Part shown: piece by piece, positions 9,130 through 18,762 of the stretch | Numbering within the stretch: position 1 is the stretch's first letter | Layout: every line of letters begins with the position of its first letter | Source of the DNA: an uncultured Clostridia bacterium | GTDB lineage: Bacteria > Bacillota > Clostridia > Christensenellales > Borkfalkiaceae | Assembly (NCBI GenBank): GCA_934796775.1 | Contig: CAKVPH010000007.1 | Span: 1-64,000, forward strand | Length of the DNA: 64,000 nucleotides | Reading direction: 5' to 3' | Program-made: the position numbers and the translations under genes | The notes under the pieces: generated by a model | Told to the model about the DNA's origin: nothing | Seen by the model: only the letters and a program-made list of their open reading frames with translations | Databases searched by the model: none

Positions 9130-10140
9130 ATGTACATGTTTAAGTATGTTTTAAAGCGCGTGGGGCTTATGCTTATGTGCTTTTGCATTATAATGCTTAT
9201 ATGTTTTGTTCTTATAAAGCTTTTACCGTTTGAGGTGACTGCCGGACTGCAAGAGGACGCAAACAAACTTTATTTTAAGCTTGTAGACCGTGGATACATA
9301 GAAAATTTAGTTTATAATTCGAACGGTAACGTTATAGGGTACGATAAGGTACCCATAATGAAGCAGCTTGGCTTATATCTGAAAAGAATATTTACCGAAG
9401 GTGATTTTGGAATAGGAGTTAAAATGGCTGCTTATCGTAACAAGTCTGTTACAGAAGTTTTTGCGAAGCATTTACCTCCGACAATTTTGATAAATATTTA
9501 TTCAAGTCTGATAGGCGTTCCCATAGGTTTAGGATTGGGTATACTTGCTGCTTTAAAAAAGAACAAATGGCAGGATCACGTTATTTCTACGGGAGTTATA
9601 GTTTTAATATCTGTTCCCTCTATAGTTTACGCTCTGCTGATTGCTTACGTATTATGTGCAAAATTGCAATGGTTGCCGCTGCGAATGGATAAAGGTTATG
9701 ACTATTTATCCTGGAGTATGTTTAAAAGTATGCTACCGGCGGTCCTTTCGTTATGCTTAGGTTCTATTGCGGGATATGCTCGTTTTACACGTGCAGAACT
9801 TACAGAGGTTTTAACAAGCGAATTTATGTTGCTTGCACGAACTAAGGGGTTAACACGTGGCCAGGCAACCGTACGACATGCGCTTCGTAATGCAATGGTA
9901 CCTATTTTTCCTTCTATAATATCGGAATTTATATCGGTTTTATCGGGTTCTCTTATTATCGAGCAGATGTTCTCTATACCGGGTGTTGGTGGATTGTATC
10001 TTGAATCGATAACGGTACTCGATTACGATTTCTTTATGTTCCTTTCCGGTTTTTATTGTCTGGTAGGACTTGCAGCCGGAATAGTTATCGATATATCATA
10101 CGGTTTTATTGATCCGAGAATCAGAATGGGGGCAAGATAA
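9130..10140 (+). CDS. Oligopeptide ABC permease, OppB-like
   Basis: 336 residues, a normal length. TM1 lies at ~5-27 (GLMLMCFCIIMLICFVLIKLL), a long external loop follows, then the permease core with five TM segments. The EAA coupling motif region reads EFMLLARTKGLTRGQATVRHALRNAM. AGGAG lies 9 nt before ATG. It would pair with the OppC-like subunit encoded 1 nt downstream to form the channel. Confidence 0.93.
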   Translation: MYMFKYVLKRVGLMLMCFCIIMLICFVLIKLLPFEVTAGLQEDANKLYFKLVDRGYIENLVYNSNGNVIGYDKVPIMKQLGLYLKRIFTEGDFGIGVKMAAYRNKSVTEVFAKHLPPTILINIYSSLIGVPIGLGLGILAALKKNKWQDHVISTGVIVLISVPSIVYALLIAYVLCAKLQWLPLRMDKGYDYLSWSMFKSMLPAVLSLCLGSIAGYARFTRAELTEVLTSEFMLLARTKGLTRGQATVRHALRNAMVPIFPSIISEFISVLSGSLIIEQMFSIPGVGGLYLESITVLDYDFFMFLSGFYCLVGLAAGIVIDISYGFIDPRIRMGAR

Positions 10141-10141
10141 A

Positions 10142-11743
10142 ATGACTAATCAGAATATACCAAATATTCCGAGCGAGAAGTTCAAGCTTGTCGGCTCACA
10201 AAACGCTTTGCATGATAAAAAGTTCGAAACAAAAGCTCGAAGCTATATGGCTGACGCTTTTTCACGCTTTTGCAGGAATAAAGGTTCGGTCGTTGCTGCT
10301 ATTGTAATAATTATTTTGGTTCTTTTTGCCATAATAGTTCCGTTCTTTACTCCTTATACGGTTGCATATGAAGACGTTGATTTTGCTAATGCCTTGCCTA
10401 AATGCCATTTGTTTGAAAATACTGATTTTTGGGATGGCTGTGAAAATAAAACCGGAGTAGATGAGATAACGTGGCTTTATGATTTTGCTATCGGAAATGA
10501 GCTTACAAATGCCAAAGAGGGTAATGGCGGCCATAATGTTATAAAAAATCAAAAATATACTATAAATGAAAACGGTACTTACAATTATAGGCGCGATTCG
10601 TATCACCATAACGGTTGTGAATATAAAAAAATAAGCAAATCTGAATATAATGCCATTATTGATTATCAAAATAAAACGAATAATCAGGTTTTGTATCCCT
10701 TGATTGATGACGCTGACAGACCTAAGGCTATGCAGGATAACGATAATGCCAATTATTACTACGTTACAAAAACGTTAAAAGGAAAAACTGTTCCGGTTTT
10801 AGATGATAACGGAAATATTAAGCTTGCATATTGGAAAGTAGAAAAAGACGTAGAAGATACTTATAACTGGACTATGCCTTACGATTCACTCAGAATAGAG
10901 GGTAAAGACGGAATTAAAGAAAACGGGAAAACGTATTATTATAGTTATGGCTTTGAAAAAGCCGGCGATGATCAGGTAGAGGTTCGCATTAATGTTTATG
11001 AGTATTACGTTTATGAACATGTTTCTGCCAATGACGGTATAACCGAGCCATACTTTTTATTAGGTGCTACTCAACAGGGAAAAGACATTTTAACCTGCCT
11101 TGCCTGCGGTGCAAGATTTTCGTTTTTATTTGCTATTGCCGTAGCATTGGTTAATATGGTTATAGGTGTTATCTGGGGTGCAATTTCAGGATATTTCGGA
11201 GGCACCGTAGATATAGTTATGGAGCGTATTACCGATATTTTATCCGCTGTGCCTATGATGGTGGTAATCACCATATTAAAGCACTATTTTAAAGATATCA
11301 GTGCTGCGATTATATTATTCCTTGCATTTATTGTTACAGGGTGGATTGGAATGGCCGGAACTACGCGTATGCAGTTTTACAGATATAAAAATCAGGAATA
11401 CGTTTTGGCTGCACGCACACTTGGAGCAAAGGATTTCCGTATAATGTTCAAGCATATTTTCCCGAATTCTCTCGGAACGTTGGTTACAAGTTGTGCGCTT
11501 GTTATACCGAGCATGATTTTTTCTGAAACAAGCTTAACTTACTTAGGCATAATCAATTTGTCGGTAGGTAATATTACGAGCGTTGGTGCGCTTATTGCCG
11601 CAGGGCAGCCTGTTTTAACTAACTATCCGCATATAGTTGCTGCACCCTCAATTTTTCTTGCTCTTTTAATGCTTAGTTTCAACTTGTTTGGTAACGGATT
11701 ACGCGACGCATTTAACCCGTCGCTTCGCGGTGCGGAGGAATAA
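10142..11743 (+). CDS. Oligopeptide ABC permease, OppC-like, with ~230-residue external insertion
   Basis: 533 residues against ~300 for usual OppC; the ATG just after the OppB stop is preceded by GGGGGCAAG. TM1 (VVAAIVIIILVLFAIIVPFF) is followed by ~230 hydrophilic, Tyr/Asn-rich residues with no OppC counterpart. The normal core resumes at LGATQQGKDILTCLACGARFS (~residue 305), and the EAA motif is EYVLAARTLGAKDFRIMFKHIFPNS. The insertion falls where the loop faces outside, so it may dock the enlarged binding protein. That role is inferred. Confidence 0.92.
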   Translation: MTNQNIPNIPSEKFKLVGSQNALHDKKFETKARSYMADAFSRFCRNKGSVVAAIVIIILVLFAIIVPFFTPYTVAYEDVDFANALPKCHLFENTDFWDGCENKTGVDEITWLYDFAIGNELTNAKEGNGGHNVIKNQKYTINENGTYNYRRDSYHHNGCEYKKISKSEYNAIIDYQNKTNNQVLYPLIDDADRPKAMQDNDNANYYYVTKTLKGKTVPVLDDNGNIKLAYWKVEKDVEDTYNWTMPYDSLRIEGKDGIKENGKTYYYSYGFEKAGDDQVEVRINVYEYYVYEHVSANDGITEPYFLLGATQQGKDILTCLACGARFSFLFAIAVALVNMVIGVIWGAISGYFGGTVDIVMERITDILSAVPMMVVITILKHYFKDISAAIILFLAFIVTGWIGMAGTTRMQFYRYKNQEYVLAARTLGAKDFRIMFKHIFPNSLGTLVTSCALVIPSMIFSETSLTYLGIINLSVGNITSVGALIAAGQPVLTNYPHIVAAPSIFLALLMLSFNLFGNGLRDAFNPSLRGAEE

Positions 11744-11746
11744 AAT

Positions 11747-13912
11747 ATGGCAGAAAAAAAATTACAAGTAAAAGATCTTACTATATCATTTCGTACACCG
11801 GGCGGTAAGGTTCAAGCTGTTCGTGGGATTGACTTTAACCTTTATAAAGGTGAAACGCTTGCTATAGTAGGCGAATCGGGTTCCGGTAAGTCGGTTACAA
11901 ACCGTGCTATAATAGGCATACTTGCAAATAATGCTATCGTTGAAAGCGGTGAAATAATTTACGACGGTAAGGACTTGTTGAAAATTTCAGAAGAAGATTT
12001 TCATAAAATCCGCGGCGATAAAATTGCAATGATCTTCCAGGATCCTATGTCTAGTCTTAACCCGATTATGAGGGTTGGTAAGCAGATTACGGAAGCTATG
12101 CTTTTAAAAGGCAAAGCGAGTCAAAGAAATGCCAGACGAGTATTCAATAATCTCTTAAAAGAGCTTAATTTCAATATGAATGAAATAGCTTCAGCTGAAG
12201 ATGAAAAAATGGCAAATGATCAAAAATGCAAGATTTTTGATGAGTTTTGCACTAAAAGTACCAAATTAGAAAATAACTACAATACTATTCATCGTGCAGC
12301 TGAAGAACTTAAGCTTGATATAGACAATAAACTGTTTTTAATTGAAAAAAAGCAACATGTCGATGTTAAATTTTTTGTAAAAGATGTTTTAGTTCGTTTA
12401 AACAGTACGGTACATCCCGATATAGTCGTTTTAAACGATGAAATAGAAAATGTTACGTCTATACTTAAATCGGAATTACAAACTTTGGATAAAGAGCCGT
12501 CTTTTGCTATGATAGACGCACTAAAAAAACTTTCCGATTTGTTGGATAATGCGCTCCAACGCCGGAAGCCTAACTATTTTACTTTGGGTTACTATATGAT
12601 GCGTAATCCCGATGCTAATGTAGACGATATGCCGATAGAAGAGCTTACTGCCATGACTCGAGAATATCTCGACAAAGAGTTTATGCTTGATTTTATCGAA
12701 AAAGGCTCTAATGCTTTAGAGCATGCAAGAGCAATTTCTCTTGGTAAAAAGAAAAATTTACTTACTGAGATAGATAGCGTATGCGAATTATTGAATAAAC
12801 TTAACGAAAAGAATGGCGTAACTGAAGCCAATCTGCGTTCTGCAGTTAATCAGCTTGGCGAAAAAGTTATAACTGCAATCAATAAACTTGAATTTGTAAA
12901 AAATAGCACTGAATATACTTTTTCTACAGCAATTAAAGATGCTTTAGATAAATACTATAATGCAATAGATAATAATGCTAAAGAAAATGCAAGGTTTTTA
13001 AAACAGTCTCAAAAAAGGCAAAAACTTGTTGATAAAGGCAAAGCACCTGATTGGAAGGTTGTTCCCGCTGCAGTTTTGGATCTTGATCTGCTCATCGCTC
13101 AAATAAAAGACATACTTTTAAGATTGAAGGGTGAATATGAACGACAAATTGAGCTTGCGACTTTCGATAAGCAAACAGAAATGGTTGCTCTTATAGATTA
13201 TTTTAAAGAGCAAGCTTCGGCCTTGGTTTATAAGGTTACACCAAAAATTGCAAAGGCAAAAGCTTTAAAACTATTAGAAGAAGTGGGTATTCCTGATCCC
13301 GTAATAAGATACAATCAGTATCCGTTTGAATTTTCAGGCGGTATGCGTCAGCGTATAGTTATAGCTATAGCACTTGCGGCAAATCCCGATATTCTTATCT
13401 GCGACGAACCGACGACTGCGTTAGACGTTACCATTCAGGCACAAATTCTTGAACTTATCAATAAATTAAAAGTCGAAAGAAATCTTTCGGTTATATTTAT
13501 CACTCACGACTTGGGCGTAGTTGCCAACATGGCAGACAGAATCGCCGTTATGTATGCGGGTAAAATAGTTGAATACGGCACTGCGGAAGACGTATTCTAT
13601 CATCCCGCTCATCCGTATACGTGGGCTTTGCTTGCGTCTATGCCGGATCTTGATACTAACGAAAAACTTGACGCTATACCCGGAACGCCTCCGAATATGA
13701 TTTACCCGCCTAAGGGCGACGCATTTGCGGAGAGAAACAAATACGCAATGCAAATAGACTTTGAAATGCAACCGCCTATGTTTAAGATATCCGAAACACA
13801 TTCGGCTGCAACCTGGTTGCTTCACCCGAATGCGCCTAAAGTTTGCCCGCCAAAGCAGGTTACAGACCGTATAGAAAGAATGAATAATTTGACTAAAGGA
13901 GATAATCAATGA
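11747..13912 (+). CDS. Oligopeptide ABC ATPase, OppD-like, with ~370-residue helical insertion
   Basis: 721 residues against ~330-350 for OppD. Walker A is GESGSGKS (~42-49), Q-loop MIFQDPMSSLNP (~95-106), signature FSGGMRQR (~528), Walker B ILICDEPTTALD (~550), H-loop ITHDLG, then the C-terminal OppD/F zone PGTPPN. Between the Q-loop and the signature, in the helical subdomain, about 370 charged, alpha-helical residues are inserted; the family helix resumes at KALKLLEEVGIPDP. All ATPase motifs are intact. GGAGG precedes ATG. The protein should energise uptake from the cytoplasmic face. Confidence 0.93.
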   Translation: MAEKKLQVKDLTISFRTPGGKVQAVRGIDFNLYKGETLAIVGESGSGKSVTNRAIIGILANNAIVESGEIIYDGKDLLKISEEDFHKIRGDKIAMIFQDPMSSLNPIMRVGKQITEAMLLKGKASQRNARRVFNNLLKELNFNMNEIASAEDEKMANDQKCKIFDEFCTKSTKLENNYNTIHRAAEELKLDIDNKLFLIEKKQHVDVKFFVKDVLVRLNSTVHPDIVVLNDEIENVTSILKSELQTLDKEPSFAMIDALKKLSDLLDNALQRRKPNYFTLGYYMMRNPDANVDDMPIEELTAMTREYLDKEFMLDFIEKGSNALEHARAISLGKKKNLLTEIDSVCELLNKLNEKNGVTEANLRSAVNQLGEKVITAINKLEFVKNSTEYTFSTAIKDALDKYYNAIDNNAKENARFLKQSQKRQKLVDKGKAPDWKVVPAAVLDLDLLIAQIKDILLRLKGEYERQIELATFDKQTEMVALIDYFKEQASALVYKVTPKIAKAKALKLLEEVGIPDPVIRYNQYPFEFSGGMRQRIVIAIALAANPDILICDEPTTALDVTIQAQILELINKLKVERNLSVIFITHDLGVVANMADRIAVMYAGKIVEYGTAEDVFYHPAHPYTWALLASMPDLDTNEKLDAIPGTPPNMIYPPKGDAFAERNKYAMQIDFEMQPPMFKISETHSAATWLLHPNAPKVCPPKQVTDRIERMNNLTKGDNQ

Positions 13913-15228
13913 AAAGTAATTTCAATAATGCAGAAGTGCTTCTAAAAGTTGAAAATCTCTGTCAATATTTTAAGATGGGCAGAAGGGAGCTTAAAGCGGT
14001 AAACAACGTTTCGTTTGAAATTAAAAAGGGCGAAGTTTTCGGGCTTGTTGGTGAATCCGGCTGCGGAAAAACCACGACCGGCAGAACGATTATCAAGCTT
14101 TACGACGCTACAAGCGGTAACGTTTACTTTAAAGGTAAACGTATAGTTGCGGGTACTCGCTCTTATAAAAACGAAATTAAAGAAAAGCGAAAAGAGTACG
14201 CCGAAAAAGTAAAAGCTCTCAATCTTGAAGCGAATAGTAAAATAGAAGCTCTTTCCGAAGATAAAAAAGCCGAAGAAGGCGCAAAAATTCGCGCCGAACT
14301 AAAAGCTGATTTGGACGCTTTAGCTAAAGAAACCGGCGAATTTATCGCAGATCGCAGAATGGAAATATCCAAAGCTAACTACGACGATAAGCATTGCGAT
14401 AAAATCTTCGCCAAAGAAAAGGTTAAAGAAGTAAACGACAAGTATATGCCGCTTATTTCTGCCGAAAAAGACGAGCAAAAGCTTGCTGCGCTCCATAAAG
14501 AATATAAACAGGAGCTTGCAAAAGCAAAAAAATCCAGAATAGTTACGCAAATTCAGATGATCTTTCAGGATCCTATCGCATCGCTTGATCCGCGTATGAC
14601 TGTACGCGATATCATTGCCGAAGGTCTGGTAATTCAAGGTGTTCATAATAAAGAAACAATAGATGAAAAGGTCTATGAAATGCTGGAACTTGTAGGACTT
14701 GTGCGTGAACATGCTGGTAGGTATCCGCATGAGTTTTCGGGCGGACAACGTCAGCGTATAGGTATTGCCCGTTCAATAATCATGAATCCCGATATGATAA
14801 TCGCCGACGAGCCGGTTTCGGCACTTGACGTATCGATTCAGGCTCAGGTTATTAACCTGCTCAACGATTTAAGGCATAAATTCGGTCTTACAATATTGTT
14901 TATAGCACACGATTTGTCGGTAGTAAAATATTTCTCCGACCGCATAGGAGTAATGTATTTCGGCAACATGGTAGAGCTTGCTTCGGCAGACGAGCTTTTT
15001 GCTCATCCTCTGCATCCTTACACAAAATCACTTTTATCGGCAATACCTTTGCCCGATCCACATTATGAAAAAGGCCGAGTAAGAATAACTTATAACCCAC
15101 TCGCAGAACACGATTATTCGGAAGATAAACCTTCTATGCGTGAAGTGGCAAAAGGACACTTTGTTTATTGCAATAACGCCGAAGAAGAGAAATATAAAAA
15201 GCTTCTTAATGATAAAAAGGGCGAATAG
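13909..15228 (+). CDS. Oligopeptide ABC ATPase, OppF-like, with ~125-residue insertion
   Basis: 439 residues against ~310-330 for OppF. Walker A is GESGCGKTTTGR (~48-59), Q-loop QIQMIFQDPIASLDPRM (~213), signature FSGGQRQR, Walker B MIIADEPVSALD, H-loop IAHDLSVV. A Lys/Glu/Ala-rich coiled-coil-like insertion (~85-210) separates Walker A from the Q-loop, a different site from that in the OppD partner. It overlaps the OppD stop codon by 4 nt (ATGA), so translation is coupled. AAGGAG precedes ATG. Confidence 0.93.
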   Translation: MKSNFNNAEVLLKVENLCQYFKMGRRELKAVNNVSFEIKKGEVFGLVGESGCGKTTTGRTIIKLYDATSGNVYFKGKRIVAGTRSYKNEIKEKRKEYAEKVKALNLEANSKIEALSEDKKAEEGAKIRAELKADLDALAKETGEFIADRRMEISKANYDDKHCDKIFAKEKVKEVNDKYMPLISAEKDEQKLAALHKEYKQELAKAKKSRIVTQIQMIFQDPIASLDPRMTVRDIIAEGLVIQGVHNKETIDEKVYEMLELVGLVREHAGRYPHEFSGGQRQRIGIARSIIMNPDMIIADEPVSALDVSIQAQVINLLNDLRHKFGLTILFIAHDLSVVKYFSDRIGVMYFGNMVELASADELFAHPLHPYTKSLLSAIPLPDPHYEKGRVRITYNPLAEHDYSEDKPSMREVAKGHFVYCNNAEEEKYKKLLNDKKGE

Positions 15229-15230
15229 TC

Positions 15231-15758
15231 GTGAATAAAAATAATTTAAAAAACGCAAAAAAAAATGTTGAAAACGTTGGCGGCGATTTGCAGAAAAAAG
15301 CCGCCGACGATTTAAATGTAAAAAAGCACAGTGTTGAAAAAAAAGTGAGTTTCTCGCTTTTAATTTCATATGCAATTTATTTTGTCATTGCATCAGCAAT
15401 ATGTCTTTTAATAATATCGGGAAACAATATATTTAATCTGACCTCAAAACGTAAAATTTTTTCAATTCTCAACGACGGTTTCTTTGTTTCCGGCGTAGTA
15501 ATTGCCGGCTTTGGCGTGATTTATAAAATCGCAAGCGGCGGCATTTTAGACAGTGTTTCTTTTAGTTTAAAAAGAGCTTTTTTATCACTTATTCCGGGTG
15601 GAAGGCTCAGAAAAGAAGAAAATTACGCTGAATATAAGGAAAGAAAAGAAAAATCGAGAAAAAAGCACAAATCATGGGCACCACTTATTATGGGACTTTT
15701 ATTTATCGGAATTGCAACTATTTTTTTGATTTTGTATGAGATGACACCGGTAAGTTGA
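15231..15758 (+). CDS. DUF3899-like membrane protein
   Basis: 175 residues, GTG start 2 nt after oppF. A charged N-terminus (~1-40) is followed by TM segments at about 43-63 and 80-100 and a third at 150-170; between them lies LSLIPGGRLRKEENYAEYKERKE, a stretch typical of DUF3899 proteins. These are small Firmicutes membrane proteins of unknown role, often near transporters. As the last gene of the opp operon it may assist assembly of the enlarged transporter, but that is only inferred from position. Confidence 0.6.
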   Translation: MNKNNLKNAKKNVENVGGDLQKKAADDLNVKKHSVEKKVSFSLLISYAIYFVIASAICLLIISGNNIFNLTSKRKIFSILNDGFFVSGVVIAGFGVIYKIASGGILDSVSFSLKRAFLSLIPGGRLRKEENYAEYKERKEKSRKKHKSWAPLIMGLLFIGIATIFLILYEMTPVS

Positions 15759-15833
15759 TTTTGAAGCTTTTATATTAATAAATTAAAAATGAATCAAACA
15801 AAAGCATCACTTTTGATTATATAAAAAGATTTT

Positions 15834-16106
15834 ATGGATAACCAAGAAATAATACGATTAAGAGCTGATATAGATAAAACAGACGCAAAAATATGCGAGC
15901 TTATAAAAAAGAGATTTAAAACGGCAAAACAAATAGGACAAGCTAAAAAAAACGCCGGACTTGCAGTTTGTGATACTTCGCGTGAAAGTGCCGTTTATGA
16001 ACTTATAGCCGCACATTTTGATGATGATAATCAAAAAGAAGCAATAAAAAAAATATATAAAACCATTATAGAAGAAAGCAAAAAATTGCAAAATTCAAAG
16101 GACTGA
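15834..16106 (+). CDS. Chorismate mutase, AroQ type
   Basis: 90 residues, matching stand-alone AroQ helical mutases that turn chorismate into prephenate for Phe/Tyr synthesis. LRADIDKTDAKICELIKKRF supplies the first and second active-site Arg, IGQAKK the Lys, and the DTSRESAVY stretch the Arg-Glu pair. A Gln in KKLQ near the end fits the final position. No clear Shine-Dalgarno site precedes the ATG. The next gene starts 2 nt after the stop, so the two are co-transcribed. Confidence 0.85.
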   Translation: MDNQEIIRLRADIDKTDAKICELIKKRFKTAKQIGQAKKNAGLAVCDTSRESAVYELIAAHFDDDNQKEAIKKIYKTIIEESKKLQNSKD

Positions 16107-16108
16107 AA

Positions 16109-17335
16109 ATGAATAAAACAATAATTAAAAAATATGCAAGATTAATCGCCGAGGTCGGCGCAAACGTACAAAAAGGGCAGGAAGTAATAATTCGCTCTGA
16201 AGTGGAAAATCCCGAATTTGCACTTTTTTTAACAGATGAATGTTATAAACTCGGCGCAAGCAAGGTAACAATCGAATGGAGATACGGTCCGCTTACAAAG
16301 CTCAATTATAAAAAGAGAAGCTTAAAAACTCTTTCTACCGTAGAGGACTGGGAAATCGAAAAATTAAAACAAAGAGCTAAAACTTTGCCCGTTCTTATAT
16401 TGATCGAATGTGACGACCCCGATTCGCTTAAAGGCGTAAATCAGGAAAAAGTAGCTAAATCGCGTATGGCGGTTATGAAAAAGACCAAACCTATTTCAGA
16501 CACTATGAGCGATAAATATCAGTGGTGTATAGCCGCAATTCCCGGCAAAAAGTGGGCTAAAAAGGTGTTTCCTGACGACAGCACGTCGGTAGCCGTAAAA
16601 AAACTTTGGGATGCTATTTTATATACTTCGCGTGTAACAGACGATCCCGTTCAGGCATGGAAAGACCACAACGAGGATTTATTAAACCGCTCTGACTATC
16701 TTAATTCGCTTAATTTAAGATATCTTTGCTATAAATCATCAAACGGAACCGACTTAAAAGTAGGTCTTATCGACCGCGGAACGTTTATGGGCGGCGGCGA
16801 AACCACGCTCGGCACAAACGTATATTATAATCCGAATATTCCTACCGAAGAGGTATTCACGTCTCCTAAAGCGGGTGATGTTGAGGGTATTGTTTATGCA
16901 ACCAAACCGCTTTCTTATCAGGGCGAACTTATCGAAAACTTCTGGGTTCGTTTCGAGAATGGTAAAGTGGCCGAAACAGGCGGTGAAAAGAACGCTGAAC
17001 TGCTTGAAAAACTCGTCAATATGGACGAGGGCGCAAGAATGCTCGGAGAATGTGCGCTTGTTCCTTACGATTCACCTATCAATAATTCGGGTATTTTGTT
17101 CTACAATACGCTTTTTGACGAAAACTGCTGTTGTCACTTAGCTTTAGGCCGCGGCTTTAACAACACCCTTCGCGGATACGAAGATATGACTTTTGAAGAA
17201 TGTAAAAAAGCCGGCATAAACGATTCGTCTATTCACGTTGACTTTATGATAGGCTCTAAAGATTTAACCATTGACGGAATAGACGACAAAGGCAATAAAA
17301 TTGCAATTTTCAAAGACGGTAACTGGGCTTTTTAA
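16109..17335 (+). CDS. M29 family metallo-aminopeptidase
   Basis: 408 residues, the usual size of AmpS/PepS thermophilic-type aminopeptidases, which release N-terminal residues from peptides in the cytoplasm. Likely dinuclear metal ligands are Glu in NIPTEEVFTSPK, Glu in LGECALVPYDSPI, His in CCCHLALG and His/Asp in SSIHVDFMIGS. It lies downstream of a peptide importer and plausibly digests imported peptides. It follows the chorismate mutase gene by 2 nt and is closed by a terminator. Confidence 0.92.
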   Translation: MNKTIIKKYARLIAEVGANVQKGQEVIIRSEVENPEFALFLTDECYKLGASKVTIEWRYGPLTKLNYKKRSLKTLSTVEDWEIEKLKQRAKTLPVLILIECDDPDSLKGVNQEKVAKSRMAVMKKTKPISDTMSDKYQWCIAAIPGKKWAKKVFPDDSTSVAVKKLWDAILYTSRVTDDPVQAWKDHNEDLLNRSDYLNSLNLRYLCYKSSNGTDLKVGLIDRGTFMGGGETTLGTNVYYNPNIPTEEVFTSPKAGDVEGIVYATKPLSYQGELIENFWVRFENGKVAETGGEKNAELLEKLVNMDEGARMLGECALVPYDSPINNSGILFYNTLFDENCCCHLALGRGFNNTLRGYEDMTFEECKKAGINDSSIHVDFMIGSKDLTIDGIDDKGNKIAIFKDGNWAF

Positions 17336-17407
17336 TAAAAGAAAAGAACAAATATTTATAAAAAAGCATATATTTATATGTACATAAAAAATATACGCGC
17401 ATAAAAA

Positions 17408-17447
17408 CAAAAAGCGACTTTTTGCAAAGAGCAGACAGTCGCTTTTC
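17408..17447 (+). terminator. Terminator after the aminopeptidase gene
   Basis: AAAAGCGACT pairs with AGTCGCTTTT (10 bp) around a 17-nt loop; the 3' arm ends in TTTTC. Confidence 0.75.
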
Positions 17448-17484
17448 AAAATATGCTTAGTTTTTATAATTCAAATTTATTTGC

Positions 17485-17513
17485 TTGTTTGCAGTTAAAA
17501 AATGTGATATAAT
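17485..17513 (+). promoter_or_regulatory. Promoter of the ROK kinase gene
   Basis: TTGTTT (17485-17490), 17-nt spacer, TATAAT (17508-17513), about 30 bp before the start codon. Confidence 0.65.
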
Positions 17514-17548
17514 CTAAAATAAATACGCCGAAGAAAGGAGTGAACATT

Positions 17549-18520
17549 ATGGACCAAATCAAGGCAGAAAAACTTTATATCGGCATAGATATAGGCGGCA
17601 CTTTTATAAAGGGCGGAGTGGTGGACTCTTGCGGTAAATTACTTAAAGAAGACAAAGTCGCAACCGAAAGCAAGCTTGGCGCAGATCACGTCGTAAGTAA
17701 CGTTATTCGACTTATAGACGGACTTTTGAAGCAAAGTAACCTTACTAAAAACGATATTTCGGGCATAGGCGTAGGCGTTCCGGGAATGATAGACAGTAAG
17801 GCCGGAGAAGTGACTTTTAACAATAATCTCGGTTGGCGAAAATTTCCGCTTGCTAAAAAAATAGCAGACGCAACGGGGCTTAAGGTAAAAATAGCAAACG
17901 ACGCAAACGTTGCAGCTCTTGGCGAAACTCATTTTGGTGCAGGCAAACAATATAATACGGTTGCAATGGTAACGTTAGGCACGGGCGTCGGCTCGGGCAT
18001 AGTGCTTAATGGAAAAATGTTTGAAGGAAATCGCTCTGCGGGTGCAGAAATCGGACATACCGTAATAGAATTTGGCGGAGAACTTTGTTCTTGCGGCAGA
18101 AGAGGGTGCTTTGAAGCGTACTCTTCGGCAACGGCCCTCGTCCGCGATACAAAACGCGCCATGCTAAAACATAAAGACAGTAAAATGTGGGAGATAGGCG
18201 ATATAGAAAAAGTTGACGGTTCAACGCCGTTTGCTTACGCCAAAACCGATATTTACGCAAAGGAAGTTGTTGATAGTTACATTGCGCATCTTGCATGCGG
18301 ACTTTGTAATATCGCAAACGTTTTCAGACCGGAAGCCATTTTAATAGGCGGCGGAGTATGCGGCGCGGGCGATGATTTGATTATTCCGCTCCAAAAGGCT
18401 ATCGATAACGAACTGTACGGCGGCGAACATGGCCCGTCCGTTCCCGTTCACGTTGCGTCGCTTAAAAACCACGCGGGTATTTTAGGTGCGGCGGCTTTAT
18501 GGATATCCGAAAAGGAATAA
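17549..18520 (+). CDS. ROK family sugar kinase, probable glucokinase
   Basis: 323 residues from the ATG 8 nt after AAAGGAG. The phosphate-binding motif is YIGIDIGGTFIKGGVVD. The ATP site holds ANDANVAALGE and VTLGTGVGSGIV. The ROK zinc site is GHTVIEFGG followed by CSCGRRGCFEAY (CxCGxxGCxE). The motif set fits Firmicutes glucokinases of the GlcK type, which phosphorylate glucose with ATP. Monocistronic, with its own promoter and terminator. Other hexoses such as N-acetylmannosamine cannot be excluded. Confidence 0.9.
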   Translation: MDQIKAEKLYIGIDIGGTFIKGGVVDSCGKLLKEDKVATESKLGADHVVSNVIRLIDGLLKQSNLTKNDISGIGVGVPGMIDSKAGEVTFNNNLGWRKFPLAKKIADATGLKVKIANDANVAALGETHFGAGKQYNTVAMVTLGTGVGSGIVLNGKMFEGNRSAGAEIGHTVIEFGGELCSCGRRGCFEAYSSATALVRDTKRAMLKHKDSKMWEIGDIEKVDGSTPFAYAKTDIYAKEVVDSYIAHLACGLCNIANVFRPEAILIGGGVCGAGDDLIIPLQKAIDNELYGGEHGPSVPVHVASLKNHAGILGAAALWISEKE

Positions 18521-18563
18521 TATTCCCGGCTGTTTTCATACAATATCATAAAAAAATACTCTG

Positions 18564-18600
18564 CTGCGTTTATTTATACCTATTTATAAACGCAGTTTTA
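18564..18600 (+). terminator. Terminator after the ROK kinase gene
   Basis: CTGCGTTTAT pairs with ATAAACGCAG (10 bp) and runs into TTTTA. Confidence 0.75.
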
Positions 18601-18705
18601 TATCTGCAAATTTATAATTTTATATACGAAAAATATATAATTATTATATAATAATGCATATCCGAAAAAAAATAGGAAAAGTTTTTAAAAGCGCTCTTAA
18701 ATTGT

Positions 18706-18734
18706 TTGACAATAAATATTACGTGGGATATAAT
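18706..18734 (+). promoter_or_regulatory. Consensus promoter of marR-ABC operon
   Basis: TTGACA (18706-18711), 17-nt spacer, TATAAT (18729-18734): a perfect sigma-A promoter, so expression should be strong unless repressed. Confidence 0.9.
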
Positions 18735-18743
18735 ACAGAAAAA

Positions 18744-18761
18744 ATGTTAGGTGGCTAACAT
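18744..18761 (+). promoter_or_regulatory. Palindromic operator overlapping the ribosome binding site
   Basis: ATGTTAG and CTAACAT are perfect 7-bp inverted arms around GTGG. The site covers the start point region and the Shine-Dalgarno sequence AGGTGG (18749-18754) of the MarR gene. The position fits autorepression by the MarR protein encoded directly behind it. Confidence 0.75.
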
Positions 18762-18762
18762 A

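Noticed and set aside
17708..17730. CGACTTATAGACGGACTTTT in the ROK kinase gene as a repeat copy
   Set aside because: The residues I-R-L-I-D-G-L-L are normal for ROK kinases and the upstream half of the core is missing.
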